Part shown: positions 1 to 11,417 of the stretch, one piece after another
Layout: every line of letters starts with the position of its first letter
Numbering within the stretch: the first letter of the stretch is position 1
Assembly (NCBI RefSeq): GCF_019112545.1
Contig: NW_025064892.1
Location: forward strand, 849,921-913,920
Length of the DNA: 64,000 nt
From: Guyanagaster necrorhizus
Lineage: Eukaryota; Basidiomycota; Agaricomycetes; Agaricales; Physalacriaceae
Direction of reading: 5' to 3'
Notes under the pieces: generated by a model
Seen by the model: only the letters and a program-made list of their open reading frames with translations
Told to the model about the DNA's origin: nothing
The model's database searches: none
Program-made: the position numbers and the translations under genes

Positions 1-790
1 GCAATAGTGGATACTTATCTCTTCCATGTTCTACTCCTCCACCAGACAGCACCACTGCTTCTCTTCATGGCTGGTATTCAAACAAATGGTCTGTGACAAG
101 TTTATAGACCCAGCCATTCAGGAAATGCATAAAAACAAGATGAAAGAACTACAGATGGCCAGAGATAAGGTCACAAGTGAATACTTTGATGAATTGAAAT
201 GACTAGAAACCCTAGCTGGAATATGAGAAAGTACCAACAATGACAGATGAATGGTTGAGTATCTAAAACTTGGTGTGCCCTCATCATACATCTCAATGAT
301 CTCCAATATCAGAACCAATATCCTGAAGGGATATGATGTATGAAAAGACTGAATCACAGAAATGAACAAAGAGCACCTCTGATAGAAGACAGTAAACACT
401 GACCACACACCCAACAAAAAGTCTATCTCCTCCTCCAACAGCAAAACCAGCTCTCCTCCAAAGGCTGGCAGCACTACAACATCTTCCTATACAGCCCAAA
501 AGACTAGGACCAGAATAACCTACACTGAGACCAGGAAGCTGATAGACATTGACCATACAAAGAAGAAAGAAAAGTGTTTCAACTGTGGGCAGAAGGAGCA
601 TATAGCCAAGGATTGCCTCAAGAAGAAAAAAATCCAGGAAGACATCTGAATGCAGATTGCTGAACTCCAAAGAGAAGAAGAGGCACTTGAGACCAAGACA
701 AAGATAGAAGAAGTAAAAGATAAGGCTGATCAGTGAGCAATTCCACTGTATCAGCCAATGGACTTCATGGTGTGCAACAGCTGCTGAGCA
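1..790 (+). pseudogene. Degraded gag of chromovirus A (capsid and zinc knuckle)
   Basis: This is the C-terminal part of a Ty3/gypsy Gag; the window starts inside it. The first 240 bases read like the capsid segment of element Y (a DPAVQE-type stretch followed by a YFDEL stretch), with in-frame stops. A CCHC zinc knuckle reading CFNCGQKEHIAKDC lies at 574-616. Its glycine is changed to glutamate, but all three Cys and the His are kept. Stops are mainly TGA where Y has CGA or TGG, which fits transition decay. Gag would package element RNA. The frame continues towards the pol overlap near 730-790, where TGA replaces a probable Trp. Protein function is not expected. Confidence 0.85.
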
Positions 791-2440
791 GACTGATAGT
801 ACTTCTGTAGCTACCCCTATATCTAAATTATACATGCATTCAAATATACCTGCATTGACCACTACATACCATGACAAAGAATTGCCAAAAGAAAGAACTC
901 AAATGCCTACAGGCCAAACAAGGAGAGAGGCCCCCTCTCAATGATTCAAGCCATTCAATACTGAATGGACATAGTGAGTCATAAAGGAGACACCAGATAA
1001 AGCAGTAGCAAAAGTGGTACTCAAGAATGGGGTACACTGGATCTGAGTTAAAGAGGTGGAGAACCAAGTAGTTAAGGAGATGAGGAAAGCCAAACAGTTC
1101 TAAGCCTTTGAATAGCTTGATGAACTCTGAGGATCCTGACAATACATCCAGAGAGCCAAAATAATAGGATGGGATTTGACCACTAAGGCTCAAATTGAGA
1201 CTTTAACCAACCAGACCATTCATTCAGTAATCACCTTAATTGACTGTGAGTGCACTGGCAGCTCAATCAATCAGACCTTCATCAAAACCCACTAACTATC
1301 TATCTGGGTCATAATGGCCCTAATCTCCATATACAATACCAATAGCACAAAAAACCAAGCTGACTCACTCACTGAGTTTGTTGAACTCAGGTTAACCATT
1401 GGAAATCATTCTGAATGGATTGACTTGGCTGTCACTGACTTAGGAACCAAGGAGATGTTTCTGGAACATGACTGGCTAATCTGTTATAATCCACTCATTA
1501 ACTGGAAGACTGGCTGACTCACCTTTGCATGCTGCAAATGTCAGAAAATACTGTTTGAACTGCCCAACAAGGATTTAGAGGATCAGTGAGACCAGGAGAT
1601 GGAGGATGGCAAAACTATTCTTGTGGTTGACATCCAACCAGCCCTACATCTGCATGCCATTCATTATGCTAATGATTTAGCAGCAAAGGCAAATGCACAA
1701 AAGAAGGAAAGAACATTTGAAGAGATGATACCGGAATAGATGCAGGACTACTGGGACCTGTTTAAGAAGGAGAGTTTTGATGAATTGTCAGAACTGAAGT
1801 GATGGGACTATGCCATCAAACTAATTCCAAACACTAATCCCAACCTCAACTGCAAAATGTATCTGCTTGATCTTCATGAACAACAGGAGCTAGATAATTT
1901 CTTGAAAGAAAATCTCTCCAGTGGATGGATTTGACCATCAAAGTCAATGGCATCACCATTCTTCTTTGTCAAAAAGAAGGATGATAAACTTTGATCAGTC
2001 CAGAACTATCAGAAATTAAATAAGATGATGATCAAGAATTATTACTCACTCCTCTTAATTTTAGAACTAATAGATAAACACTGAGATGCTTAATACTGCA
2101 CAAAACTTGATGTTTGATGGGGGTACAACAATATCAGAATCAAGGTGATGAATGGAAGGCTGCCTTCTGCATAAATTGAAAAAACACAGGCTTTTTCTCA
2201 AGGCAGAGAAGTGTGAATTTAAGGTTTTGAAGACAGAATATTTGGAGGTAATCATCAGTGGAGAGAGCATCCTCATGGATCTGGTAAAGGTTGCAGGAGT
2301 AACAGAGTGGCCAGAGCTGACAAAGAAACAGAAACTCCAGTCTTTCTTAGAATTCACAAATTTCTATCATCAGTTCATATGAGATTATAGCAAGATTGTC
2401 CAGCCAATAACACAGTTGACAGAGAATGCACCATGGGCAT
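791..2440 (+). pseudogene. Degraded pol of chromovirus A: protease and truncated RT
   Basis: The aspartic protease is at about 1190-1530. The catalytic Asp codon is at 1242-1244, but the D-S-G triad now reads D-C-E, so it would be dead. The downstream block LRLTIGNHSEWIDLAV is nearly the same as in element Y. RT begins about 1760 and keeps the KKKD and YNN blocks. Near 2174 the sequence jumps from the K-A-A-F block directly to the K-H-R-L-F-L-K block. About 200 nt present in Y, including the YLDD catalytic motif, are therefore missing. Many TGA, TAG and TAA stops are present and CpG is almost absent. Confidence 0.85.
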
Positions 2441-3408
2441 AGAGACACTTCCAACAAGTGGCATTTAATGACCTGAAGCAGTGACTCACTAAGGACATGG
2501 TCCTCACAATTCTGACATGAGAAGGAAGATTTCACATTGAAGCAGATTCAAGTGAAAGAGCTATTGGAGCCATACTCTCATAAGAGCAAGAAGAAAAGTG
2601 GTGTCCAGTCACTTTTCTCTCAAAGGCTCTTATGATAACAGAATGAAACTATGAAATATATGATAAGGAACTACTCACTATAATGCTGGTATTAGAAGAA
2701 TGGTGAGACTATTTGATCAGAGCAATCCAATCATTCCAGATTTGAACAGATTATTAAAACCTCTGATACTTCTGACAGCCACAGAAGTTAAACTGATGAC
2801 AAGCCTGCTGGGTAACTGAACTCAGTCAATATAAATACACACTCTACCACAAAGCTGGTGTGGCCAACAAAAAGGCTGATCTCCTCAGTTGATGCACAGA
2901 CTACAACCAAGGAGAGAACAACAATGAGAGCATCACATTGCTCAAACCAAAGCACTTCTGAGCTATGATCATGCCAACAGAGGAAGCAATCCATGAGTGG
3001 ATCAAAAGCATGACCAGAAACACTAGCAAGTGGGATCAACATATCACACCATCTCTGAATCATGAATGAGGAATGATGAAGGAGAATGGCATGATCTGAT
3101 ATGATGGGCAAATCTATATCCCCTGGGATCAGAGGCTACATGGTGATATAATTGTCACATATTATGATTATGCAATAATAGGATATCTAGGAATAGCAAA
3201 AACAAAGGAGTTAGTTCTATAGAAATACTGATGGCCAAAACTGAGATAAGATATCAAGCAGTACATTAAAGGATGTGAGGCTTGTCAATGAGACAAATCC
3301 TTCACTCAATCACAAGCCATCCTCCTTCACCTCAATAAGGTCCTCACTGCACTCTGGACCTATATCACAGTGGACATGATTACTGGTCTACTAGAATATA
3401 ATGGCTAT
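2441..3408 (+). pseudogene. Degraded pol of chromovirus A: RNase H and integrase N-terminus
   Basis: RNase H lies at about 2520-2890 (IEADSSE and YDKELLTIML blocks). It is followed by the integrase zinc-binding region at about 3160-3300. There the two histidines of the HHCC module are replaced by Tyr (CAT to TAT), while CEACQ keeps both cysteines and is followed by TGA in place of Arg. The integrase core begins with VDMITGLLEYNGY and stops at 3408, where element Y is inserted. The reading resumes at 11952. Transition-type damage dominates. Confidence 0.85.
3404..3408. repeat. Target-site duplication GCTAT (left) of element Y
   Basis: GCTAT lies immediately outside the left LTR of Y, and the same five bases follow the right LTR at 11947-11951. 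Removing Y plus one copy restores the integrase reading of element A. Five-base duplications are usual for Ty3/gypsy integration. Confidence 0.93.
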
Positions 3409-3937
3409 TGTTAAGCCCAAGTCTCACGTGACTATCAACATGTGATAAACAGTTCGGTACCTCGCACTTCAGGTATGTCTGACTGAGTTCACAAAAGTTA
3501 ATAGCGGAAGTGAATCAAGGCTCAAGTAGTAAGAGCTCAAGAGTAGTTTGATGAAGATAAACTTTAGTTCGAGACTGGGGTATTACAGCAAGAACTAAGC
3601 TACTTAAATACTATTCTGTTATCGCACTATAAATAACTGTTCACAAAAAGCTGTTGTCTTGCTGTTATGCTGTTTCTCTTACTGTTGCCAGTCTCTCCAC
3701 AAAAGCTATTGTCCTGCTGTGTGCTGTTACTGCTGTGCTGCAGTTGGAGGACAAAAGGGATATTGTCTCTCCCTTCACAGCACACAGCCATATGGTATGA
3801 CACTGACTGACTGGGTTGCTGACCAAGCTTTCCCACAGTCATAAGCACTGGCCTAAGCACCCTGACTAAGCAAAGATAGGGGTCATCTCCGAGGAAAAAA
3901 AAAGGAAAATAGGAAGAAAATAGGAAAAATCGTAACA
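3409..3937 (-). repeat. 3' LTR of element Y
   Basis: The LTR reads TGTTAAGCCC on the plus strand at its left end and ATCGTAACA at its right end, giving the inverted ends TGTTA/TAACA. It pairs with 11418-11946 without indels. In coding sense it holds the TATA box TATTTAAG and, 35 bp after the start of that box, the R segment GTCTCGAACTAA (3564-3575). Confidence 0.95.
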
Positions 3938-3940
3938 TTA

Positions 3941-3950
3941 CCCCCTCCTT
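3941..3950 (-). promoter_or_regulatory. Polypurine tract of element Y
   Basis: On the minus strand this reads AAGGAGGGGG, three bases before the 3' LTR. That is the expected place for the plus-strand DNA primer. The same tract recurs next to the 3' LTRs of element I (35291-35300) and element L (just after 54827). Confidence 0.85.
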
Positions 3951-3969
3951 AAGACCATTGTCCCGATGG

Positions 3970-6900
3970 TTAAGTTAGGGTAGACCCCCCTCCTTCAGAA
4001 GGAGGTGGCCGATCTGCTGGACCCATCTGTCGGTTTGAAGATTCATAAAGGCTTTGACCGATAGTTGGGTTTTCCTCTTGCCATAGGATCTTGAACTGCA
4101 AGAGCGGTGCACTGTTTACATGTTCTGTTGGTTGGCTTGTTTTGCCACTCGTTATGTCATGACTTTCAATTTTTTGCAGGCTGCTTGTGGATCCATCGCA
4201 TACTTGGAACACATTGCTTCTCATTGTATGTCCCATAGTAATTTTTTTGATTCTGTGTTTGTAATCGTGAATGGTGTCCACCACATTCATGTATTTCTTG
4301 TTGACTCATTGGTTTGATTCTGGTCCATAGCCCTTCCAGCTGACTAGATAGTCAACAGTTATTTTCATGCCTCCGCCTCGTGCTTTAACCTTTCGTGTTC
4401 TGTGATTTAGAACCTTGTCGATTTCATAGTGTTCTTCATCTTCGATGAGTTCCAGTGGAGGTGGTGGTGGGCATTCTTGGTTAGGAAAGGCTGGTGCCAC
4501 ATATGGTGTCAATAATGTTTTGTTGAAAACATTATGAATTTTCCAAGTTGCTAGCAGGTGCAACTTGTATGCAGAGTTGCTGACTTTTGCGATCACTTTG
4601 AACGGTCCAGTTCATTTATCTGCCAGCTTTTGTTTTGGCTGTGGAAGATGCAGATTTGTGGTATCCAACCAAACTTTGTCATTGGTGGTGGAATACTCAT
4701 GAGCTGGGCGTTTGTGTTTATCATACTGCTTTTTCATTGTGAAGGCCACCTTGTCAAGGGCGGTTTTGGTCTCTTCATGGATCTTTGCCATCATTGATGC
4801 AAAGGTCGTTGAAGCTGGTGTTGTTGTATGGACTTGACCAGTTTGCGCAACTGGTGGGTTCCTTCCATAGTTCATGAAGAATGGTGTTTTCCCTGTTGTG
4901 GAGTGGATTCTGTTGTTGTACTGGAATGCTGCGAGTGCAAGCCATTCCGTCCAATCGTCTTGTCCGTAGTTGATGAAAAGTCATAAGTACTTTTCAATTT
5001 CTTGATTGGCCCATTCCGTCTGGCCATTCGTCTGTGGGTGATATGCCATAGAGGCATTCCGTTTGATGTTGAGGAGCCTGTACAAATCATCCAAGAATTT
5101 GGAAATGAATTGTGGTCCTCTGTCTGAGATCACTACTTGAGGCATGCCATACTTTGCATAGACCTCATCCCATAGTATTTTTGCTCATCCCTCAGATGTC
5201 AATTCTGTCAAGCAGGCGATTGGGATGATCGCCTTCGAGAAGTGATCAACTATGACAATAATTGCATTATAGCCATCACTTTCAGGAAGTCCGGTTATCA
5301 TATCCACCGAGATGTGAGTCCATGGTGATGAAGGGACCTCATTCGGGTGGAGTGGCGCTGCTCTGGGTTGTGTTGAAGTCTTGCCTCATTGGCAAACCTT
5401 ACAAGCTTTGATATATCGGGTGATATCATGGTCTATCTTGGGCCACCAATACTCTCTCAAGACCAGTTCCTTGGTCTTAGCGATCCCAGGATGTCCAGCG
5501 GTCGCATGATTGTGACATGTGGCGATGATATCACCACGTAGTTTTTGATCCCTGGGGATGTAGATCCATCCATCATAATGGATCATTCCCCCTTCTTTCT
5601 TCAGCCCTCGCTCGTGGTTGAATGATGGGGCGATTCTTTGATCCCACTTGTGAGGATCCCATGTGGTGCTCTTGATGTGTTCATGCATCTCTTCTTCTGT
5701 GGGCATGATCATTGCTCGGAAGTGTTCTGGTCATAATAATACGACTTCTTTGTTGTCATCTCCTCCTTGGTTATGATCCACCCGGCGGCTGAGGAAATCG
5801 GCCTTTTTGTTCGCCACTCCAGCCTTGTGATGGAGTGTATAATCGTACTGTGACAGTTCCGTGACCCATCTAGCTTGCCTGCGATTAAGTTTTTGCAGTT
5901 GTTGGAAATACCGGAGGTTCTGGTGATCCGTCCAGATTTCAAATGTCTGAACCGCTCCAATGAGATAATGCCACCATTCAGCAAGGGCGAGCATTATGGC
6001 GAGGAGTTCTTTGTCATAGATCTCATAGTTGCGCTCAGTCACTGTTAGCACCTTTGACATAAATGCAACTGGTCGCCATTTATTGTCTTGTTCCTGTGAG
6101 AGCATGGCTCCAATTGCGCCTTCACTAGAGTCGGCTTCCACCCAAAATTTCCCATCTTGGCTTGGTATGGCCAGGATTATGTCTTCCGCCAATCGGTGTT
6201 TAAGGTCGTTAAACACTTCCTGTTGGGAAATTCCCCAAGTCCATGGGGAATTTCCGGTTAATTGCATTATTGGTCGGATGATTTTGCTGTAATCCCAAAT
6301 AAACCAGCGGTAGAAGTTGGTAAACCCTAAAAAGGATTGCAGTTCCTTTTTCTTGGTTGGTTCCGGCCACTCGGTTACTCCTGCTATTTTGATGGGGTCC
6401 ATCTGAATGCTTCCTTTATTGATGATGACTCCGAGATATTCTGTCTCCAACACCTCGAATTCACATTTTTTGGCTTTGAGAAAAAGCCGATGTTTCCTCA
6501 TCAGGGATAGTACTTGCCGTACTATTTTTCAGTGTTCTTTCCTGTTTCTGGTCATAATGAGGATGTCGTCCAGGTAGATTGTCACCTTCCCTGTAGCAAT
6601 GAGATCTTTGAAGATATCATTCATCATCCACTGGAAGGTGGCTGGAGAATTAGTCAGTCCAAAGAACATGACCATTGGTTTGAATAGGCCACGATTGGTC
6701 TGGAAGGCAGCCTTCCATTTGTCACCTTCTTTGATGCGTACGTTGTTATATCTCCATCGGACGTCCAGCTTGGTATAATATTTGGCTCCTCGGAGTTTGT
6801 CCATTAACTTCACAATTAAGGGAAGCGGATAATGATTTTTTATCGTCATTTCATTCAGCTTCCAATAATCCTGTACTGGTCAAAGTTTCCCATCCTTCTT

Positions 6901-8160
6901 TTTGACGAAGAAGAAGGGTGATGCCATTGGTGACTTTGATGGCCAGATTCTTTCACTGGATAAGTTTTCTTCTAAAAACTTATCCAGTTCTGTTTGTTCG
7001 TTATTGCTAAGTGGATAACACTTGCAATCTAGGTTGGCATTGGCATTAGGGATTAATTCGATGGCATGGTCTCAAGGTTTTGCATCGAGTAGTTCGTCGA
7101 AACTTTCTTTTTCGAATAAATCCCGAAAATCACGGGCCCACATGGGCACCATCTCTTCGAATGTCTTCTCTTCTTTTCCCGCATTAGCCCTCGCTGCTAG
7201 GTCATTAGCATGGTGTGTTACTTAAATGTTAATGGCCCTTTGAGGGTCGACAGCAAGGATTGTCTCGCCATCCTCCATTTCTTTGTCCCATCTGTCCTCA
7301 GGGTCACTGTCTGGTAATTCGAATGGAGTTCCCTGACACCAGCATCAGGTGAAAGTAATACATCCAGTCTTCCAATTGATTAGCGGATTATGTCTGATCA
7401 GCCAATCATGTCCAAGGAATATTTCTTTAGTTCCCAGGTCAGTTACTGCCAAGTCAATTCGTTCTGAATGATCGCCAATGGTGAGTCTGAGCTCAACATA
7501 TTCGGTAATTGACCCAGCTTGGTTTTTGGTTCCATCTGCATTGTAAACGGGGATGGGGGCTGCTGTTGCCCTGGTGGGTAATTTGTGCTTGTTGACAAAA
7601 GCTCGGTTGATGCTACTTCCTGTGCAGCCACTGTCAATTAAGGCAATGACTGCATGGGTTGATCGGGATGTCAATGTTTTGATCTGAGCCTTGGTTAATA
7701 AGTCGTGCTCTGGAGATTTAGTTCATCGGATGAATTTTCGTGGTCCATGTAACTCATCCAACCATTCCAGGGCTTGACACCGTTCTGCAGCTTTCATTCC
7801 AGTGATCATTTTGTCGATCATCTCCTCAGCTCACGTTTTGTGTACCCAGTTTTTTAGCATGGCCTTTGCCGCTTCTTTGTTTTTAGCATCCTTGATGGCC
7901 CGCCAAGTCCATTCGGTATTGAACAGCTTGAGCCAGGCTGTGGGGCTCTCTGCCCCTCTTCGGCCCTTCGTCAGCACTTGAGTTGTCAGAGTTGGTTCCT
8001 TAGGCGATTCTGGTTTCTGAGCAATGGGGTCGGGTATATTCAAATGCATGCATAATTTAGGCATAGGTGGTAATACTAAAGAAGATGAAATGTCAGTCTG
8101 TCCAGCAGAAAGAGACCTGTTACTCTTGTCCCTGGCCGAGGCAGTCGAATTGCCTACTGC
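3970..8160 (-). pseudogene. pol of element Y: protease-RT-RNase H-integrase-chromodomain
   Basis: One reading frame runs about 1,400 codons from 8160 to a terminal TAA at 3970. Protease has its catalytic Asp at 7633-7635 (ALIDSGCTGSS). RT has YLDD at 6565-6576. RNase H lies around 5880-6260 and the HHCC zinc module at about 5390-5520. Integrase D, D and E codons are at 5302, 5122 and 5014, spaced as DD35E. The chromodomain is at about 4306-4450 (YLVSWKGYGPESNQ), followed by a tail of about 110 residues. At least 13 stops interrupt it, all in this one frame: 4306, 4612, 4981, 5185, 5386, 5731, 6529, 6880, 7072, 7222, 7345, 7723 and 7831. Twelve are TGA and one is TAA. They fit CGA or TGG to TGA, or CAA to TAA. 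No frameshift was seen. The frame is -1 relative to gag. Confidence 0.9.
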
Positions 8161-11100
8161 TCAGCCCCATCTTTTACCTCCTCGGGTTTCTCTTCATGCC
8201 CGAGGTCTTCGTCTTTCTTCATCAGCTCAGTGATCTGTACCCGAATTTCTTCCCTCGTGCGCTTATTCTTCTTCTGAGGGCAGTTTCACACCATGTGGCC
8301 CTTCTGACCACAATTGAAACACTTCCCTCCCTTTTTGAGGTGATCCACATCCATCAGCTGACCTGTTCCGGTATATGTTGTGCCCGTACCGGTTTGCTTC
8401 ATTCCATAAGAAGTTGAGGTCGAGCCCCTGGGCTTGGTGGATGTGGTTGCACCAGGAGTAAAGGGCTTCGAGCCCTGTCTCTGTCCCTGTCCCTGGCTTC
8501 GATGTCCATAGGCCAGGGTAGTCGCCTCTGCCTTTTGTCATTGCCGCTCCTTGTACATAGTGATGATCCGGTTCTTCCACTCATCGTAGCCAACTGGAAT
8601 ATCCCTGCTGATGTCAGAGATAGTGATAAGATAATGGGACGGTAGTCCCATCTTCATGTATTCGACCATGCATCTGGTGTCAGCAACGTCTTCTCGAACT
8701 CCGGCAAGTGTGCCGAGTTGTTCTAATTCATCAAAGTAATCCGTAGCTGGCTTTCCGGCCATCTTGAATTCCTTCATCTTCTGTTTGTGGACTTCCTGGA
8801 CTGCAGGATCTGTGAATTTGTCCCTGATCATTTGTTTGAAGACCGGCCATGCAGGGTATCGGTGATGATCCCTGGTAGTAGACCAGAAAGTGGGGGTGAT
8901 TAGAACCCACCACACTTTGGCCTTATCTGCCATGTGAGTGATGGCAAACATTACTTTGTACATGTCGGTGAGGAAGTATGGGGTGAACACTTGGAAGTAT
9001 TGGTCACAGTCGACCAGGAAGCGGTTAATGTCATTGGATGCCCCTCAAAAGAGGCAGAGTTCAGCACAAAGAATTGGTTTAACTTGGAGAATTTGGGTGG
9101 CGGCATCGAGGGCAGGCATCGGGTTTGGGAGTCTGCTATGAGGCAGTTGCGCCCATCCCTTTGGAGGCCCTGGGAACAAATGAAGAGATCCGTTGTCAGT
9201 GACAGGACTTCCTGGCTTTGGGACTTCCTTTTGCACAATCCTCCCATTCCTAATAGTCCAACCCTGAGTGAGTGCTTCAGGGTCATCTTCGGTTGAGGGA
9301 GGTGGTTCTGGTATGGGAGTCTCACTGCCTTCGGCCTCATCTGGGGGTGGCTGCCTGGCAAAAGGTCGTGGAAAGGGTGGCAGTCTCCATGATTTGGGGT
9401 GATGCCAGGCCACCTGCGGTTGGCTCCTGACAAGCCGAGATGCCATGCTGCAGACGGCTGATGTGGCAAACGAGTACCGGGAAGATGCTGTTCGAATTGA
9501 AGGTGCCGTATCTGCCATTTTGGATGGCATTACACTTGGCATCCGCATTCTTGGTGCCATTCTTCCACCATACTTCGGCTTGTATGATGGCAACGGTCCC
9601 ATCTGATAATGTGAATATCTTTGATTAAAATGAAAAATGGTCTGCTCAGTGGCTGCATACTGTAGAATCTCCTCTTTTTCAATAAAATCCGCAAAAGTAT
9701 ACCTTTGTCCTAGGAACGATCTTAACCAAAGATCATCCTTCCATAACTCGGCTACCTGCTCTTGGTACAGCTGAGTGAATTCCTCTTCTCTCGCCTTGCG
9801 TGCTTTCCATCGTAATTCTTCGTCTGTCATGGGTTTGAACTTTTCTGCTCAGCTAGAGACTAGATCCCCGTCCTCCCGATGGGGGTCCGCTTCCTCGGCC
9901 TCATTGTCTGCATCGGTTCCCTCCTCGTCCTCAGGGAGGGAACTGACGAGTGGGTCGTAAATTTCTGGCTGGGTCAGACTGAGGCTGCATACTGGGTCTA
10001 GCATCACTGGGTCTGGGGTGAGGAGCAGGCTGTCGCTCGGACTGCTCTGGCAGCTCCTCGATGCTTGTTGTTGCTCCCGGCGCCATTGCTCTGCGATACC
10101 AACAGAAGTTTCTGTAAAACTTCGGGTTGAGGAAAAGGGCCACGAAGGCCCCATCGAGGAACCTTTTGAGGTTGCCAGTGGGGTCGATACTCTCGTCGTC
10201 TCCCCCGATGGTGCCTCTCTCAGCTGGGATTCCATCTCCCTGGACTGGGATGTCCTCTGTCTCTGCAATGGTATCGGTCCTGTAAGATAACAGGCGGTTG
10301 TTGTCGAGGTGGGGCTGAGTCTCTTCTTCATGGTAATCGGCCCAGGGATCGGACTCACTGACAGGAGTGGCAGGTTCCCTGAAAGGTGAGTCGGGCGTGG
10401 TGGTTCTGATAATGGTTGTGGACCTACTACCTCCCTTGCCTCTTCTATGCTCTTCTGCTGCTCGTGCTCTGAGGTACCTCCCAAAGAGGGCATTCTCCCT
10501 CGTAATCTCATTGTCGATACGTGTCTGGTCCTGCCTGTACTTGGGAAGGTCTCGGGCACGTCGTACCGGGTTCTCTCTTGAGGGACCCGGGATGACGGGG
10601 CTGGCTGGTCACACTCTGCTTGGTACCGCTCATATGCTTTCTGTTCTGCTAGTATTACCGCCAACTGGGCGGCACTCCAGCCTGTCGGCCTTGGCAGCAG
10701 TGACTCACCACCAGTGGCACTCATTGCTGTCATCGTGCCAGTAATCGTCGTTTCTGCTGTTAATGCTGCTGTGTCATGTAGATGGGGTATATCAGGACCC
10801 GTGGCCCCTGAAACCACTGGTTCCTCAAGCCATCCATGGGGCATCCAGGGAGTCTCGAGCACAGCGCCCAAGGCCGGTGCTAGAGGTGGGAGTTGTTGGT
10901 CTGGTTGCTGGGATACTGTGCTGGGGGGACGAGATGGGGGTGTCAGGTCTGGGTCATCGAAACCCTGCAGCCCAAGGGTTGTCAGGGTTTCGGACGACTG
11001 CCATCGGGGGTCGCAGGGGGTATGTGTGCTGCTGATGCTGCTCCTCTTCTTCTTCCCTAGTACGTCCTTGAGCCGAGCTCTCAGGGACACTTTCTGGGTT

Positions 11101-11207
11101 GGTTCCTTCGGCGGGTCGGAAAGACTGTCAGGCAGAGGCAGGGATGTCGTGGAGGGAGAGGTCTGGCATGACATTGCGGAGGATGGTTCGAATGCATTGG
11201 AATTCAT
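8154..11207 (-). pseudogene. gag of element Y
   Basis: Gag forms the virus-like particle and binds element RNA. The frame starts at ATG 11207 or, more likely, at ATG 11174 (MSCQ), which is also present in copies B and C. The N-terminal 450 residues are rich in Pro, Ser and Thr. A retrotransposon capsid domain lies at about 8540-8990 (ITHMADKAKVWW, DPAVQE and YFDELEQL blocks). A CCHC knuckle CFNCGQKGHMV-stop-NC is at about 8283-8324. Stops in the same frame at 9849, 9045, 8538 and 8286 are TGA, and the TAG at 8154 stands where copy A has TGA, probably an original Trp. The true stop may lie further on, near 8088. The product would be truncated. Confidence 0.87.
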
Positions 11208-11361
11208 GATAGTGCCTGATTGTCCAAGCTACGATCAATTGGTGTCCACAGCACAGCTGTATGATCACCAGAAGACTGATCAAGATTCCTATAATAGATG
11301 CCAAGAGTTTGAAGAACTTGTGGGTAAAGTTTGGGTTGGAAGGATCAAAGGCAGGGGGCAT
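11128..11361 (-). CDS. ORF0 of element Y: 77-residue upstream frame with a hydrophobic segment
   Basis: The ATG lies 43 bp after the primer-binding site in the context GAGAAACTGAATGCC. The ORF is open in Y. Residues about 19-37 form a hydrophobic stretch (LLASIIGILISLLVIIQ) that could span a membrane, followed by a Cys pair. It overlaps the start of gag by 47-80 nt, with gag in the +1 frame. Translations at the same place in copies D, I, B, C and, with one frameshift, E keep FFKLLASII, LLVIIQLC, VRHYQ and IISDLPLHDI-like blocks despite heavy decay. It may be a separate small membrane protein, or the N-terminus of Gag joined by +1 frameshifting. No known family was recognised. Confidence 0.6.
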   Translation of the reverse strand: MPPAFDPSNPNFTHKFFKLLASIIGILISLLVIIQLCCGHQLIVAWTIRHYHEFQCIRTILRNVMPDLSLHDIPASA

Positions 11362-11404
11362 TCAGTTTCTCAGCACAATTGGGCTTGAGAAAGGGAATGA
11401 GAAA

Positions 11405-11416
11405 GTCTTGAACTAA
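11405..11416 (-). promoter_or_regulatory. Self-complementary primer-binding site of element Y
   Basis: The minus strand reads TTAGTTCAAGAC one base inside the 5' LTR. It does not begin TGG as a tRNA 3'-end site would. It is complementary at 11 of 12 positions to GTCTCGAACTAA in the LTR (11573-11584), which begins about 35 bp after the TATA start. This is the arrangement known for self-primed Tf1 of fission yeast. The one mismatch is at a CpG. Confidence 0.72.
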
Positions 11417-11417
11417 T

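Noticed and set aside
118..1193. Minus-strand frames of 117-194 codons over the start of the window.
   Set aside because: They lie opposite the gag of element A, are rich in Leu, Cys and Phe without domain pattern, and are shadows.
1..3408. The very high number of in-frame TGA codons suggested TGA might be read as an amino acid.
   Set aside because: TGA replaces both Arg (CGA) and Trp (TGG) when compared with Y and I, and TAG/TAA also appear for Gln and Trp. This is transition decay, not recoding.
3659..3844. Open frames within the LTRs of Y, repeated at 11668-11853.
   Set aside because: They lie in the U3/R part of the LTR, run opposite to transcription and carry no domain.
9849..11388. 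Plus-strand frames of up to 224 codons opposite gag of Y.
   Set aside because: They are antisense shadows of a GC-rich gag; the minus-strand frames show the family pattern.
11405..11416. A tRNA-type primer-binding site for family 1.
   Set aside because: The site does not begin TGG in any copy, while complementarity to the LTR is present in all six.
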